From contig NCGN01000006.1 in the NCBI GenBank assembly GCA_002281575.1, positions 1 through 64,000 on the forward strand: a stretch of 64,000 nucleotides of DNA, in the 5' to 3' direction. Positions 36,927 to 45,201 of the stretch are shown here, piece by piece. The notes under the pieces are model-generated. The model had not been told where the DNA came from, searched no databases, and was given only the letters and a program-made list of their open reading frames with translations. The position numbers and the translations under genes were made by a program. Numbering within the stretch: position 1 is the stretch's first letter; the number at the start of each line of letters is the position of its first letter. The stretch is from Sphingobacteriia bacterium 28-36-52. GTDB taxonomy: Bacteria > Bacteroidota > Bacteroidia > Chitinophagales > Chitinophagaceae.

Positions 36927-39074
36927 TTACTCTTCACTGATTACGTAAGTAATGGTATGCTTATGCTTGTATACAACAGGCTTTCCGTTTTGCTTAGCAG
37001 GTACCCAATTAGGACTTAATTTCATTACACGAACTGCTTCTTCTGCTGTTCCATAACCTGGATCATTTTCTGCCTCAACATTACTCACTTTCCCTTTAGT
37101 ATCAACAATAAAAGATAAGATTACAGTGTATTTTCCGGGAGGACCTCCTTTTTCAACAGGAATATCCCTATTTAAATTTTTAATTAAAAACGATAACCAG
37201 GCTTCTTTACCGCCATCAAATTTTGGTTCTTCCTGAACAGCGGTAAAAATTTGCACACCTTCTAACATTTTATCATTAGAAGACTTCAAAATCACTTTAA
37301 TCACTCCATTCTTACCCTCTTGGCCAAAAGCTTCAAGGGCCTTATTCGCCTTAAGTACTTCAACTGATTTAATACTATTAGGATCAATATTGTTGAATTC
37401 ATCTTTATCTACAATTTTTCCATCAAGTAGGTATAATGGATATTGTATTGAATCAATTTTTACCCCCCTTAATATTACAGTATCCTTATCATTCACTTTA
37501 TGCTCATTGATGAGTTTACCCGACTCCTTGTTCAGCAGATATTTTTGAATACCATTCAAAATAGCAACAGCCAATGATTCTCGAAAATTGGTTGAAGTAA
37601 TTTTACTCAAATCTTTTTGATTAGACAAATACCCAGCTTCAATTAGAATGCTTGGACAATTGATGTTTTGCAAAACATAAACACCTTCCTTTCTACTTTT
37701 AATGCCATTAAATGGCATATTTAAATCATCCAATTGATTCGCAAGTTCATTGGCAAAATGTAAATGACTATTGTAGCGATTGGTTTTAGCTGGGCTAGCA
37801 ATATATATTTCAGTTCCAGAAAGTTGAGTGTTTTTATTCGCATTATTATAATGTAAAGACACAAACAAATCAGGCTTGGCTTTATTAGCAATGGCTGCAA
37901 CTTCAGCAACTGATTGTGTTTCATCTTCATTTCGAGTGAATACTAGATTTAAGTGTGAATTTTGATTTAAGGACTTGATAGTATTGGCCAATTCTAGTGT
38001 TAAAATAGATTCTGTCGATTTCCCATCAATACCGAATCCACCTTTATCTGCACCCCCGTGCCCTGCATTAATTACAATGGTATATTCTTTTTCCAATTCA
38101 ATATTAAGGGGTACAGCGGAGGGAGTAGATTTACCAGCAAGATCTTTGTAAATGGTATTGATGACCGATTCTACAGATATGGATTGTGTAGTCTCTTTAT
38201 TTCTAAAAGCTACCAGCACTACAATTATGGCTAATAATGGTAGCACAATCAGTCTTCTTAAATAACTGAATTTGGTGGTGGGCTGTTTTCTTAACATGGC
38301 TATACGTCTTTTGATGGGTGAAAAAAAGAAGGAATTGGTTAAACTAAATTGGTGTTGGGGATATGCAGCGGTAAGCAGCATTTGCGCCAATGATGCAGTA
38401 TCACCACTGTCTACACATTTTTTATCTGCAATAAATTCATGAATCATATGCAACTCCTTTTTGATTAGCCAGAAAAATGGATTAAACCAGCCTGCAATCA
38501 AAATAAGTTGTACAAATAGTTTATCGTAAGAGTGCTTCTCTTTTACGTGGGTAATTTCATGTTGCAAAATTTGTTGACCAGTTGTACTAGTCATGTCAAT
38601 TGCTTCATTCCAGAAAATATACTTGAAGAAGGAATATGGGGTTCCCTTTGCATTCGTGATGACTAAATCAATTTGCCCAAGTGAACTGGTTTTATTCGAT
38701 TTGTACAATTGATAAATACGAAACAAAGACACCATTAAACTGCCCAGCAATAGCAGAGCGCCGCCTATATACAACAGCTTTAATCCTTTCTGCCAACTGA
38801 TATTATACCAATTCAACTTAAAACTAGATTCAATTTCAGTATTGTTTGCTGCTACTGCAGAAAGTAAATAATAAATATTGGTATCTTCTGAAAAATTGGT
38901 CTCATTCCAGTGAATCTTGATTAGAGGAACGATCCAAGAAAGTGCTGCTATGGCCAATAAATAAAAGCGATTGTATTGATGAAATTTATTATTACGCAAC
39001 ACAAGCCAGTAATATCCCATCATAATAGCAGAACAAAAAATTACCTGAAGAAAATAATAAATGTTGGTTTGCAT
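36927..39074 (-). CDS. BlaR-like M56 peptidase fused to amidase and TonB C-terminal domain
   Basis: A 715-residue membrane protein in four parts. Residues 1-290: M56 (BlaR1/MecR1) module with helices near 6-26, 37-54, 98-118 and 275-290 and zinc motif HEITH 172-176 plus E213 in HEFIAD. Residues 331-515: N-acetylmuramoyl-L-alanine amidase (Amidase_3) with AGHGG (H339), E355, SLHYN (H408) and catalytic E479 in IEAGYLSN. Residues 545-598: a plug-like segment (YPLYLLDGKIV ... NGVIKVIL). Residues 618-713: TonB C-terminal domain. The parts after helix 4 should be periplasmic. It is encoded with a BlaI repressor 4 bp upstream. In BlaR1 the periplasmic sensor is a penicillin-binding domain; here a peptidoglycan amidase takes its place. 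Confidence 0.88.
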   Translation of the reverse strand: MQTNIYYFLQVIFCSAIMMGYYWLVLRNNKFHQYNRFYLLAIAALSWIVPLIKIHWNETNFSEDTNIYYLLSAVAANNTEIESSFKLNWYNISWQKGLKLLYIGGALLLLGSLMVSLFRIYQLYKSNKTSSLGQIDLVITNAKGTPYSFFKYIFWNEAIDMTSTTGQQILQHEITHVKEKHSYDKLFVQLILIAGWFNPFFWLIKKELHMIHEFIADKKCVDSGDTASLAQMLLTAAYPQHQFSLTNSFFFSPIKRRIAMLRKQPTTKFSYLRRLIVLPLLAIIVVLVAFRNKETTQSISVESVINTIYKDLAGKSTPSAVPLNIELEKEYTIVINAGHGGADKGGFGIDGKSTESILTLELANTIKSLNQNSHLNLVFTRNEDETQSVAEVAAIANKAKPDLFVSLHYNNANKNTQLSGTEIYIASPAKTNRYNSHLHFANELANQLDDLNMPFNGIKSRKEGVYVLQNINCPSILIEAGYLSNQKDLSKITSTNFRESLAVAILNGIQKYLLNKESGKLINEHKVNDKDTVILRGVKIDSIQYPLYLLDGKIVDKDEFNNIDPNSIKSVEVLKANKALEAFGQEGKNGVIKVILKSSNDKMLEGVQIFTAVQEEPKFDGGKEAWLSFLIKNLNRDIPVEKGGPPGKYTVILSFIVDTKGKVSNVEAENDPGYGTAEEAVRVMKLSPNWVPAKQNGKPVVYKHKHTITYVISEE

Positions 39075-39078
39075 ATAA

Positions 39079-39441
39079 TTATTTTTTAGATTTTTTCATT
39101 TCTTGCAATAACAACTCTAACTCTTTTACAGAGATGTCTTTTTGCTTTACCATAAAGGAAACTGCATCGGCAAAAGATCCTTCAAAATAACCTTCTACTA
39201 AATTTCGAATGGTACTAGAAGAATATTCTTCCTTGGTTACAATTGGATAATACTGATGCACACGTCCAATTTGGTTCACTCCTACAAATCCTTTATCTAC
39301 TAAAATTTTTACAATCGTAGCAATGGTATTGCTATGGGGTTTGGGATCGGGTTGTGCATCTATTATGTCTTTTAAGAAAGCGGTCTCTAGCTTCCAGATA
39401 GATTGCATTATTTGCTCTTCTGCTTTGGTTAATGGTTTCAT
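39079..39441 (-). CDS. blaI: BlaI/MecI-family transcriptional repressor
   Basis: A 120-residue winged-helix repressor (MKPLTKAEEQIMQSIWKLE start, then HSNTIATIVKILVDKGFV as recognition region and a C-terminal dimerisation helix with LELLLQEMKKSKK). I use the ATG at 39441; one at 39450 would add three residues. BlaI dimers block promoters until cleaved after signalling by the M56 partner, which is encoded 4 bp downstream. Three matching operators lie just upstream, the first 28 bp from this start, so autoregulation is very likely. Confidence 0.93.
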   Translation of the reverse strand: MKPLTKAEEQIMQSIWKLETAFLKDIIDAQPDPKPHSNTIATIVKILVDKGFVGVNQIGRVHQYYPIVTKEEYSSSTIRNLVEGYFEGSFADAVSFMVKQKDISVKELELLLQEMKKSKK

Positions 39442-39468
39442 GATGTACATTTACAAGAGTAAACTTAT

Positions 39469-39524
39469 AACTAAATTTTTAGTTTAACAACTATTTTTTT
39501 AGTTATTTAACTATTTATTTAGTT
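39469..39524. promoter_or_regulatory. Three BlaI-type operators at 20-bp period
   Basis: Three 16-bp inverted repeats AACTA-N6-TAGTT at 39469-39484, 39489-39504 and 39509-39524. All five bases of both arms are perfect in each, and the start-to-start distance is exactly 20 bp twice. They fill the gap between blaI and lpxB; the last ends 7 bp before the lpxB ATG. A repressor bound there should block both genes. Confidence 0.8.
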
Positions 39525-39531
39525 ATTCAAC

Positions 39532-40632
39532 ATGAAATACTACATAATAGCGGGAGAAGCCAGCGGAGATTTACATGGCAGCAACCTGATTAAACAATTG
39601 CAAATAAAAGATGCTGCAGCACAAATAAAGTGTTGGGGTGGAGATTTAATGGAAACCGCAGGAGCCATTCTGGTAAAGCATTACAGAGATTTAGCGTTCA
39701 TGGGTTTTTCGGAAGTGATAAAAAACTTACCCACTATTTTAGGCAACTTGAGCTTTTGCAAAAAAGACATTTTAAGCTTTCAGCCTGATGTGCTCATTCT
39801 AATTGATTATCCAGGCTTTAATTTAAGAATTGCTGAATGGGCCAAACAAAAAGGCTTTAAAGTGGTCTACTATATTGCACCACAAGTATGGGCTTGGAAA
39901 GCCAATCGAGTAAAAAAAATGAAACAATGCATCGATTTAATGTTGTGCATTCTTCCTTTTGAAAAAAACTATTTTAAAAAACAATGGAACTGGGAAGTGG
40001 AATATGTAGGCCATCCTTTAATTGAAGTCATTGAACAATTTAAAGCAACCCATCAATTGGGAACTAAACCAATTGTGGCTTTATTACCCGGGAGTCGTAA
40101 ACAAGAAATTGCGAAAAAACTTCCGATTATGTTAAGTGTAGCTCCACATTTTCCTGATTATGAATTTGTGGTGGCTAAAGCACCAGGGCAAGAAGATGCT
40201 TTTTATGAACCCTTCTTACAAGGCCAAAAAAATGTAAGGGTAGTGAAAGACAGTACTTATTCGTTATTGATGCAATCCAGTGCGGCATTGGTTACCAGCG
40301 GAACTGCCACTTTAGAAACTGCCTTATTTAGTGTGCCGGAAGTTGTTTGTTATAAAGGCAGCAATATCAGTTATCAAATTGCAAGAAGATTGGTTAAGAT
40401 TAAATTCATTTCCTTAGTTAACTTGATTATGGATAAGGAAATAGTAAAAGAATTGATTCAGGATGAATTGAATACAATAAATTTAGTTGAGGCCTTGAAT
40501 TCACTCTTGAAAAATAATCAAGATCAAGAAATGCTAAGGGAAGAATATTCAAAATTATATCAGTTACTTTCAGCAGGAGGTCATGCTTCGCAGAATGCTG
40601 CATCGCTTATTATGAATTTCCTGAAAAACTAA
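39532..40632 (+). CDS. lpxB: Lipid-A-disaccharide synthase
   Basis: A 366-residue GT19 glycosyltransferase joining lipid X and UDP-diacylglucosamine into the lipid A disaccharide at the inner membrane. YIIAGEASGDLHGS is at the N-terminus, IDYPGFNLRIAEWAK, YYIAPQVWAWKANR, YVGHPL and LLPGSRKQEI follow, and TSGTATLETAL is in the nucleotide-binding half. lpxB usually sits in an lpxD-fabZ-lpxA-lpxB cluster; here it stands alone, divergent from blaI and directly behind its triple operator. Confidence 0.96.
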   Translation: MKYYIIAGEASGDLHGSNLIKQLQIKDAAAQIKCWGGDLMETAGAILVKHYRDLAFMGFSEVIKNLPTILGNLSFCKKDILSFQPDVLILIDYPGFNLRIAEWAKQKGFKVVYYIAPQVWAWKANRVKKMKQCIDLMLCILPFEKNYFKKQWNWEVEYVGHPLIEVIEQFKATHQLGTKPIVALLPGSRKQEIAKKLPIMLSVAPHFPDYEFVVAKAPGQEDAFYEPFLQGQKNVRVVKDSTYSLLMQSSAALVTSGTATLETALFSVPEVVCYKGSNISYQIARRLVKIKFISLVNLIMDKEIVKELIQDELNTINLVEALNSLLKNNQDQEMLREEYSKLYQLLSAGGHASQNAASLIMNFLKN

Positions 40633-40633
40633 A

Positions 40634-40810
40634 CTATCGAAACAATGGAATAATTACTTGCTTCACAATAATAAAGATGACCGCTAATAAAAACATTACC
40701 AACGAAACCCTATTCATGCCATGCATGTATTTCATCCAAGTAGATTTAGGTGCATTAGGGTCAGCTTTCTTTATAAATAGGTATTGTTGAATTTGGTTCC
40801 AGATTCCCAT
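40634..40810 (-). CDS. DUF6728-like small membrane protein
   Basis: A 58-residue protein that is too short for standard gene calls. It begins MGIWNQIQQYLFIKKADPNAP, continues with a MKYMHGMNRVS turn, and ends in one membrane helix (about 36-54, LVMFLLAVIFIIV). This fits DUF6728, a Bacteroidota family of about 60 residues with the same KxDPNxPK and MHGxNR motifs, from my memory of the family. Its stop is 1 bp from the lpxB stop, a convergent arrangement. Function unknown. Confidence 0.75.
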   Translation of the reverse strand: MGIWNQIQQYLFIKKADPNAPKSTWMKYMHGMNRVSLVMFLLAVIFIIVKQVIIPLFR

Positions 40811-40873
40811 GGTTGGTCATTTTTACAAAGATAACATGCTGAATGCATTTTAGTTCAATCAACCTTATACCCT

Positions 40874-40881
40874 TAGATTTG
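40874..40881 (+). promoter_or_regulatory. -7 box for penicillin-acylase-family gene
   Basis: TAGATTTG fits TAnnTTTG 19 bp upstream of the start codon at 40901. No clear TTG at -33. Confidence 0.4.
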
Positions 40882-40900
40882 TTAAAACACAAAACAAAAT

Positions 40901-42946
40901 ATGTTTCCAAAGTTTATCCTAATAGCTTGCTTGGCCATCGGTTTGAAAACCCAGGCTCAAATAGACCCTGCCAAAATTGATATTATCCGCGACAAATACG
41001 GCGTTCCGCATATTTTCGGAAAAACAGATCCTGAAGTGGCATATGGACTGGCTTGGGCGCATGCGGAAGACGATTTTACTACCATACAACAATCCTTACT
41101 TGCGGGTAAAGCCATGTTAGCGCAATACCAAGGCAAAAAAGGGGCCTCTATTGATTACATTGTTCATTTACTAAGAATTCCTGAACTAGTTGAAGAACGC
41201 TATGAATCTGATTTAGCGCCTGATTTTAAAAAACTATTGGAAGGATATAGCGCTGGCCTGAATGCCTACGCAGCTAAACACCCCAAAGAAGTATTGCTTA
41301 AAAAAATATTCCCAGTTACACCCAAAGACATGGTGCAGTACTCTGTTTTACAACTCTGTGTGCTTTCAGGGGCTGATAAAGCTTTGGCTGCAATTTTTGG
41401 TGGTACCATTCCTTTATTAGAAAATTATAAAACACAAGGTAGCAACGCATTTGCTTTTAACAGCAACAAAACAACCGACGGACAAGTCTATTTAAATATT
41501 AATGCCCATCAACCCTTAGAAGGTCCTGTAGCATTTTACGAAGCCCATTTAAGCAGTGAAGAAGGATGGAATATACTGGGAGCAAACTTCCCAGGTGCTC
41601 CTTCCATTTTGCATGGAGTAAATGAGCATTTAGGTTGGGCACATACGGTAAACGAGCCTGATAAATTAGATGTATACCAATTAGAAATAAACCCTGAAAA
41701 CAAAACGCAATATAAACTAGACGGCAACTGGGAAATATTAGAAGAAAGAGTGGCCCAATTAAAAGTAAAAATTGCGGGTTTAAAAATCAATGTAAAAAAG
41801 AAGGCGTATTGGAGTAAATATGGCCCAACTATTATTACAGACAGAGGTACTTTCTCTATCAGAATGCCGGCTCAAATGGACATTAGAGGACTAGAACAAT
41901 GGTATCGTTTTAATAAAGCCAGAAACTTTACAGAATTTAAAGCGGCTGTAAACATGAAAGCGATTCCCGGTTATAATATTGTTTATGCCGATAAATATGA
42001 TACCATCTATTATATCAGTAATGGACGTATTCCAATTAGAGATAAAAACTATAATTGGAAAACCACTTTACCCGGTAATACCAGTGCTACATTGTGGAAT
42101 CAGTTACATCCAATAGAGGCCTTACCACAAGTATTACAACCGAAGTCTGGTTTTGTATACAATACCAATCACTCACCATTTCATTCAACGGAAGGCCCTG
42201 AGAATCCGCTTGTAACTGATATTACTATGGGATATGAGACCCTAGAAAACAATCGCAGCAAGCGTTTTGAAGAAATGCTCAACCCCCTGAAAAAAGTGAG
42301 TTACGAAGACTTTAAGCGAATCAAATTCAGTAGACAGTTCCCCTCCAACTTTTACTTTCCGTATAATATTGATACGCTTTTCATGTTAGATGAAACGAAG
42401 CATACAGATATTGCAGACATAATTTTGAACTTGAAATCCTGGAATAAAATTGCCGATGCAGAAAGCATTGGTGCAGGAACATTTTTTATGGTATATCATG
42501 CCGTATTTCCTAATCGAATGAATTATATGAAGCAAGGATACATTTCTGAATTAGATGCAGTTCAAATACTAAGAGCAGCTAAAACAAAAATGTTGGCAAG
42601 TTTCAACAGAACCAATTTGCAATTGGGCGATATTCAAAAATTAGTAAGAGGAAATGTTGTTTTACCATTGCCTGGCTTACCAGATGTATTGGCTCCTATG
42701 TATTCTCTCCCCTATAAAGATGGTATGTATAAGGGAAATCAAGGTGACGCCTACATTGAAATGGTTCGCTTTACTAAAAACGGCCCTATCATTGAAAGCT
42801 TGAATGTATATGGAGCATCAGCTAGAAAGGATTCTCCCCATTACACCGATCAAATGGACATGTATGTGAAGCAACAAACCAAAAAAATGACTCTAGATAA
42901 AGCAACTGTTTATCAAGAAGCAGTGAAAAAATACCATCCACTTTAA
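40901..42946 (+). CDS. Penicillin acylase family N-terminal nucleophile hydrolase
   Basis: A 681-residue exported amidohydrolase. The signal peptide covers 1-20 (KTQAQ). The alpha region starts with DIIRDKYGVPHIFGKT; the autocleavage site is G180-S181 in QGSNAFA, making S181 the nucleophile after processing, with the family's NAHQPLEGP loop at 201-209. Typical G-S-N-x-W is here GSNAFA. Family members split acyl-homoserine lactones, cyclic lipopeptides or beta-lactam side chains; the real substrate is unknown. It stops 4 bp inside the convergent metX gene. Confidence 0.9.
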   Translation: MFPKFILIACLAIGLKTQAQIDPAKIDIIRDKYGVPHIFGKTDPEVAYGLAWAHAEDDFTTIQQSLLAGKAMLAQYQGKKGASIDYIVHLLRIPELVEERYESDLAPDFKKLLEGYSAGLNAYAAKHPKEVLLKKIFPVTPKDMVQYSVLQLCVLSGADKALAAIFGGTIPLLENYKTQGSNAFAFNSNKTTDGQVYLNINAHQPLEGPVAFYEAHLSSEEGWNILGANFPGAPSILHGVNEHLGWAHTVNEPDKLDVYQLEINPENKTQYKLDGNWEILEERVAQLKVKIAGLKINVKKKAYWSKYGPTIITDRGTFSIRMPAQMDIRGLEQWYRFNKARNFTEFKAAVNMKAIPGYNIVYADKYDTIYYISNGRIPIRDKNYNWKTTLPGNTSATLWNQLHPIEALPQVLQPKSGFVYNTNHSPFHSTEGPENPLVTDITMGYETLENNRSKRFEEMLNPLKKVSYEDFKRIKFSRQFPSNFYFPYNIDTLFMLDETKHTDIADIILNLKSWNKIADAESIGAGTFFMVYHAVFPNRMNYMKQGYISELDAVQILRAAKTKMLASFNRTNLQLGDIQKLVRGNVVLPLPGLPDVLAPMYSLPYKDGMYKGNQGDAYIEMVRFTKNGPIIESLNVYGASARKDSPHYTDQMDMYVKQQTKKMTLDKATVYQEAVKKYHPL

Positions 42947-43965
42947 CCTTGTTGAATAAAGGGTTTTAATAGATTAGTGATTTGTTGTGTTTCAATAATG
43001 AATCCATCATGACCATATGTGGAATGAATTATTTCTAATGAGGCATTAGGCATATAAGTAGCCATGAATTGTTGCTCGTCTACAGGACAAAGTATATCAG
43101 AACTTATTCCAATGATTAAAGCAGGTTGTTGCACACTTTGAAGTACAGCAATTAAATTCCCTCCTCTGCCTCTTGCTAAATGATGGCTATCCATTGCTTT
43201 GGTAAGTAACCAATAACTATAAGCATTAAAGCGATTTACCAATTTTTGACCTTGGTAATTAATATAGGAAGATGCTTTAAAGTCGTCTATTTTTTCCGGA
43301 TCAGGATCTGTCTGCTTCTCTTGAAAAGTAGCATAATTACGATAAGTGAGCATACCGATGGCACGAGCGGCTTTTAATCCTGCAGCGCCAGCATCTGAAG
43401 TATGATGTCTCCAAGTAGCATCTGCTTCAATGGCTAGTCTTTGCGCGGTATGTACTGCAACACCCCAAGCAGATTCTGAAGGTGAGGTTGCAATAAGAAA
43501 CAACTTTTTAATAATTGCAGGTTCCATTACTGCCCACTCCAAGACTTGGTATCCACCCATGCTTCCCCCCATCAATAAATGAATAGATTGAATGCCTAAG
43601 TGCTTTCTTAAAATAATATGGGCAGCTACCATATCACGTATAGTAACTAAAGGAAAATGAGCATAATAAGGTTGATGGCTTGCTGAATTCAAACTCAAAG
43701 GACCAGTTGATCCATAACAAGAACCAATAATATTGGCACAAACAATAAAATAATCAGCTGGATTAATTAAGCCCCCCTCTCCTACCAAACCTTTCCACCA
43801 GTCTGCTGCATCTGAACTAGCTGTTAAAGCATGGCAAACCCAAATAATATTGGTACCAGCTTCATTCATTTTACCATAAGTATGGTAAGCTATTTCTAAT
43901 CCTTGTAAAGTCTCCCCGCATTCCAATAAAAAAGGAGATTCGTAGGTAAATTGCTGTATGGCCAT
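42943..43965 (-). CDS. metX: Homoserine O-acetyltransferase
   Basis: A 340-residue alpha/beta hydrolase-fold enzyme that acylates homoserine for methionine synthesis. WVCHALTASSDAADWW at 42-57, GSCYGSTGP at 81-89, FPLVTIRDMV, the nucleophile S135 in MGGSMGGYQVLEW, and the late YGHDGFI with catalytic His are present. I use the ATG at 43965 (MAIQQFTYESPF); the frame stays open to 44100 but that part would overlap metZ. Divergent with metZ across 75 bp, so both probably share control. Confidence 0.95.
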   Translation of the reverse strand: MAIQQFTYESPFLLECGETLQGLEIAYHTYGKMNEAGTNIIWVCHALTASSDAADWWKGLVGEGGLINPADYFIVCANIIGSCYGSTGPLSLNSASHQPYYAHFPLVTIRDMVAAHIILRKHLGIQSIHLLMGGSMGGYQVLEWAVMEPAIIKKLFLIATSPSESAWGVAVHTAQRLAIEADATWRHHTSDAGAAGLKAARAIGMLTYRNYATFQEKQTDPDPEKIDDFKASSYINYQGQKLVNRFNAYSYWLLTKAMDSHHLARGRGGNLIAVLQSVQQPALIIGISSDILCPVDEQQFMATYMPNASLEIIHSTYGHDGFIIETQQITNLLKPFIQQG

Positions 43966-44004
43966 TGTACAAAATTCTACCACAAAATAAAGACATGTGA
44001 AGCG

Positions 44005-44012
44005 TACCTTTG
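44005..44012 (+). promoter_or_regulatory. -7 box for metZ
   Basis: TACCTTTG fits TAnnTTTG 28 bp upstream of the metZ start in the 75-bp divergent gap. No riboswitch is possible in so short a leader. Confidence 0.45.
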
Positions 44013-44040
44013 TGAAAATTTTAAAAGCAGCGCTAGGACT

Positions 44041-45201
44041 ATGAAAAAGCAAACACAGGCCATCCGAATTCAAACAGAACGCACTCAAGAAATGGAACAT
44101 TCATCCCCCCTTTTCTTAACCAGCAGTTTTTGTTTTGATAATGCAGAAGAAATGCGTGCTGCTTTTGCAGATGAATCAGACGATAATATTTATTCGCGTT
44201 TTAGTAATCCGAGCGTACAAGAATTTGTAGATAAATTGGTGGCTTTAGAAGGGGCTGAAACTGGCTATGCAACTGCTTCAGGAATGAGTGCAGTATTCGG
44301 TTCATTTATGGCATTACTAAAACAGGGAGATCGCTTATTATCTTGTAATTCAATTTTTGGGAGCACCCATACAGTTATTGCTAAGTACTTACCAAAATAC
44401 GGAATTGAGTATGGTTACATAGGCGCCAATGCAACCGAAGAAGAATGGGAAGCAGCTATTACCCCTAACACTAAAATGATTTACCTAGAAACCCCTACCA
44501 ATCCAGGACTTGAAGTATTAGATTTAGCAATGATTGGAAAACTAGCAAAAAAACACCAGATTATATTCAATGTAGACAATTGCTTTGCAACCCCTGTAAA
44601 TCAGCAACCAATTGCTTTTGGAGCAGACCTAGTAGTGCATTCAGCAACTAAATGGCTAGATGGTCAAGGTCGTGTATTAGGGGGAGCTGTAGTAGGCAGA
44701 AAAGACTTAATTAAAGAAATTTATTTATTCTGCCGAAGCACGGGGCCAGCACTATCCCCTTTCAATGCTTGGGTACTCAGCAAAAGTTTAGAAACACTTG
44801 ATGTAAGGATGGAACGACATGCTTCCAATGCATTATTTATAGCACAAGCTTTAGAAAATCATTCAAGCATAGCTAACCTAAGATATCCATTTTTACCTTC
44901 GCATCCTCACTATGCAATAGCTACTAAACAAATGGAAAATGGTGGTGGAATAGTGTGTTTTGAGTTGAAGGGGGGGATTGAAGCTGGCAGAAAATTTTTA
45001 GATAAACTCAAGATGCTTTCGCTCACAGCTAATTTAGGAGATACCAGAAGTATTGCATCACACCCTGCAAGTACTACACACGCCAAACTAACAGAAGCAG
45101 AAAGACAAGCGGTCAATATTACTCCAGGCCTCATTAGAATTAGCGTAGGACTTGAGCACAAGGAAGATATATTAGCGGACATTCTTCAAGCGTTTGATTA
45201 G
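44041..45201 (+). CDS. metZ: O-acyl-homoserine sulfhydrylase (PLP enzyme)
   Basis: A 386-residue Cys/Met-metabolism PLP enzyme making homocysteine directly from acylhomoserine and sulphide. QTERTQEMEHSSPLFLTSSF, YSRFSNPSVQEF, the TASGMSAV loop at 78-85, NVDNCFATP at 177-185 and K204 in SATKWLDGQGR (Schiff-base lysine) are present. The ATG at 44041 is chosen; the frame extends upstream into metX. As MetX is acetyl-type by homology, the substrate is probably O-acetylhomoserine, though the QTERTQ...SSPLFLTSSF N-terminus resembles succinyl-type MetZ. The 3' end overlaps the convergent ATPase gene by 30 bp. Confidence 0.93.
   Translation: MKKQTQAIRIQTERTQEMEHSSPLFLTSSFCFDNAEEMRAAFADESDDNIYSRFSNPSVQEFVDKLVALEGAETGYATASGMSAVFGSFMALLKQGDRLLSCNSIFGSTHTVIAKYLPKYGIEYGYIGANATEEEWEAAITPNTKMIYLETPTNPGLEVLDLAMIGKLAKKHQIIFNVDNCFATPVNQQPIAFGADLVVHSATKWLDGQGRVLGGAVVGRKDLIKEIYLFCRSTGPALSPFNAWVLSKSLETLDVRMERHASNALFIAQALENHSSIANLRYPFLPSHPHYAIATKQMENGGGIVCFELKGGIEAGRKFLDKLKMLSLTANLGDTRSIASHPASTTHAKLTEAERQAVNITPGLIRISVGLEHKEDILADILQAFD

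Noticed and set aside
40901..42946. Penicillin acylase taken as beta-lactam resistance
   Set aside because: The family covers acyl-homoserine lactones and lipopeptides too; GSNAFA alone does not fix the substrate, so resistance is not claimed.
43966..44040. SAM riboswitch between metX and metZ
   Set aside because: The divergent gap is only 75 bp and lacks any SAM-type stem set; control is more likely by a repressor.
43966..44100. Long N-terminal extension of metX
   Set aside because: It overlaps metZ and its promoter, and the family start MAIQQFTYESPF at 43965 is a good fit.
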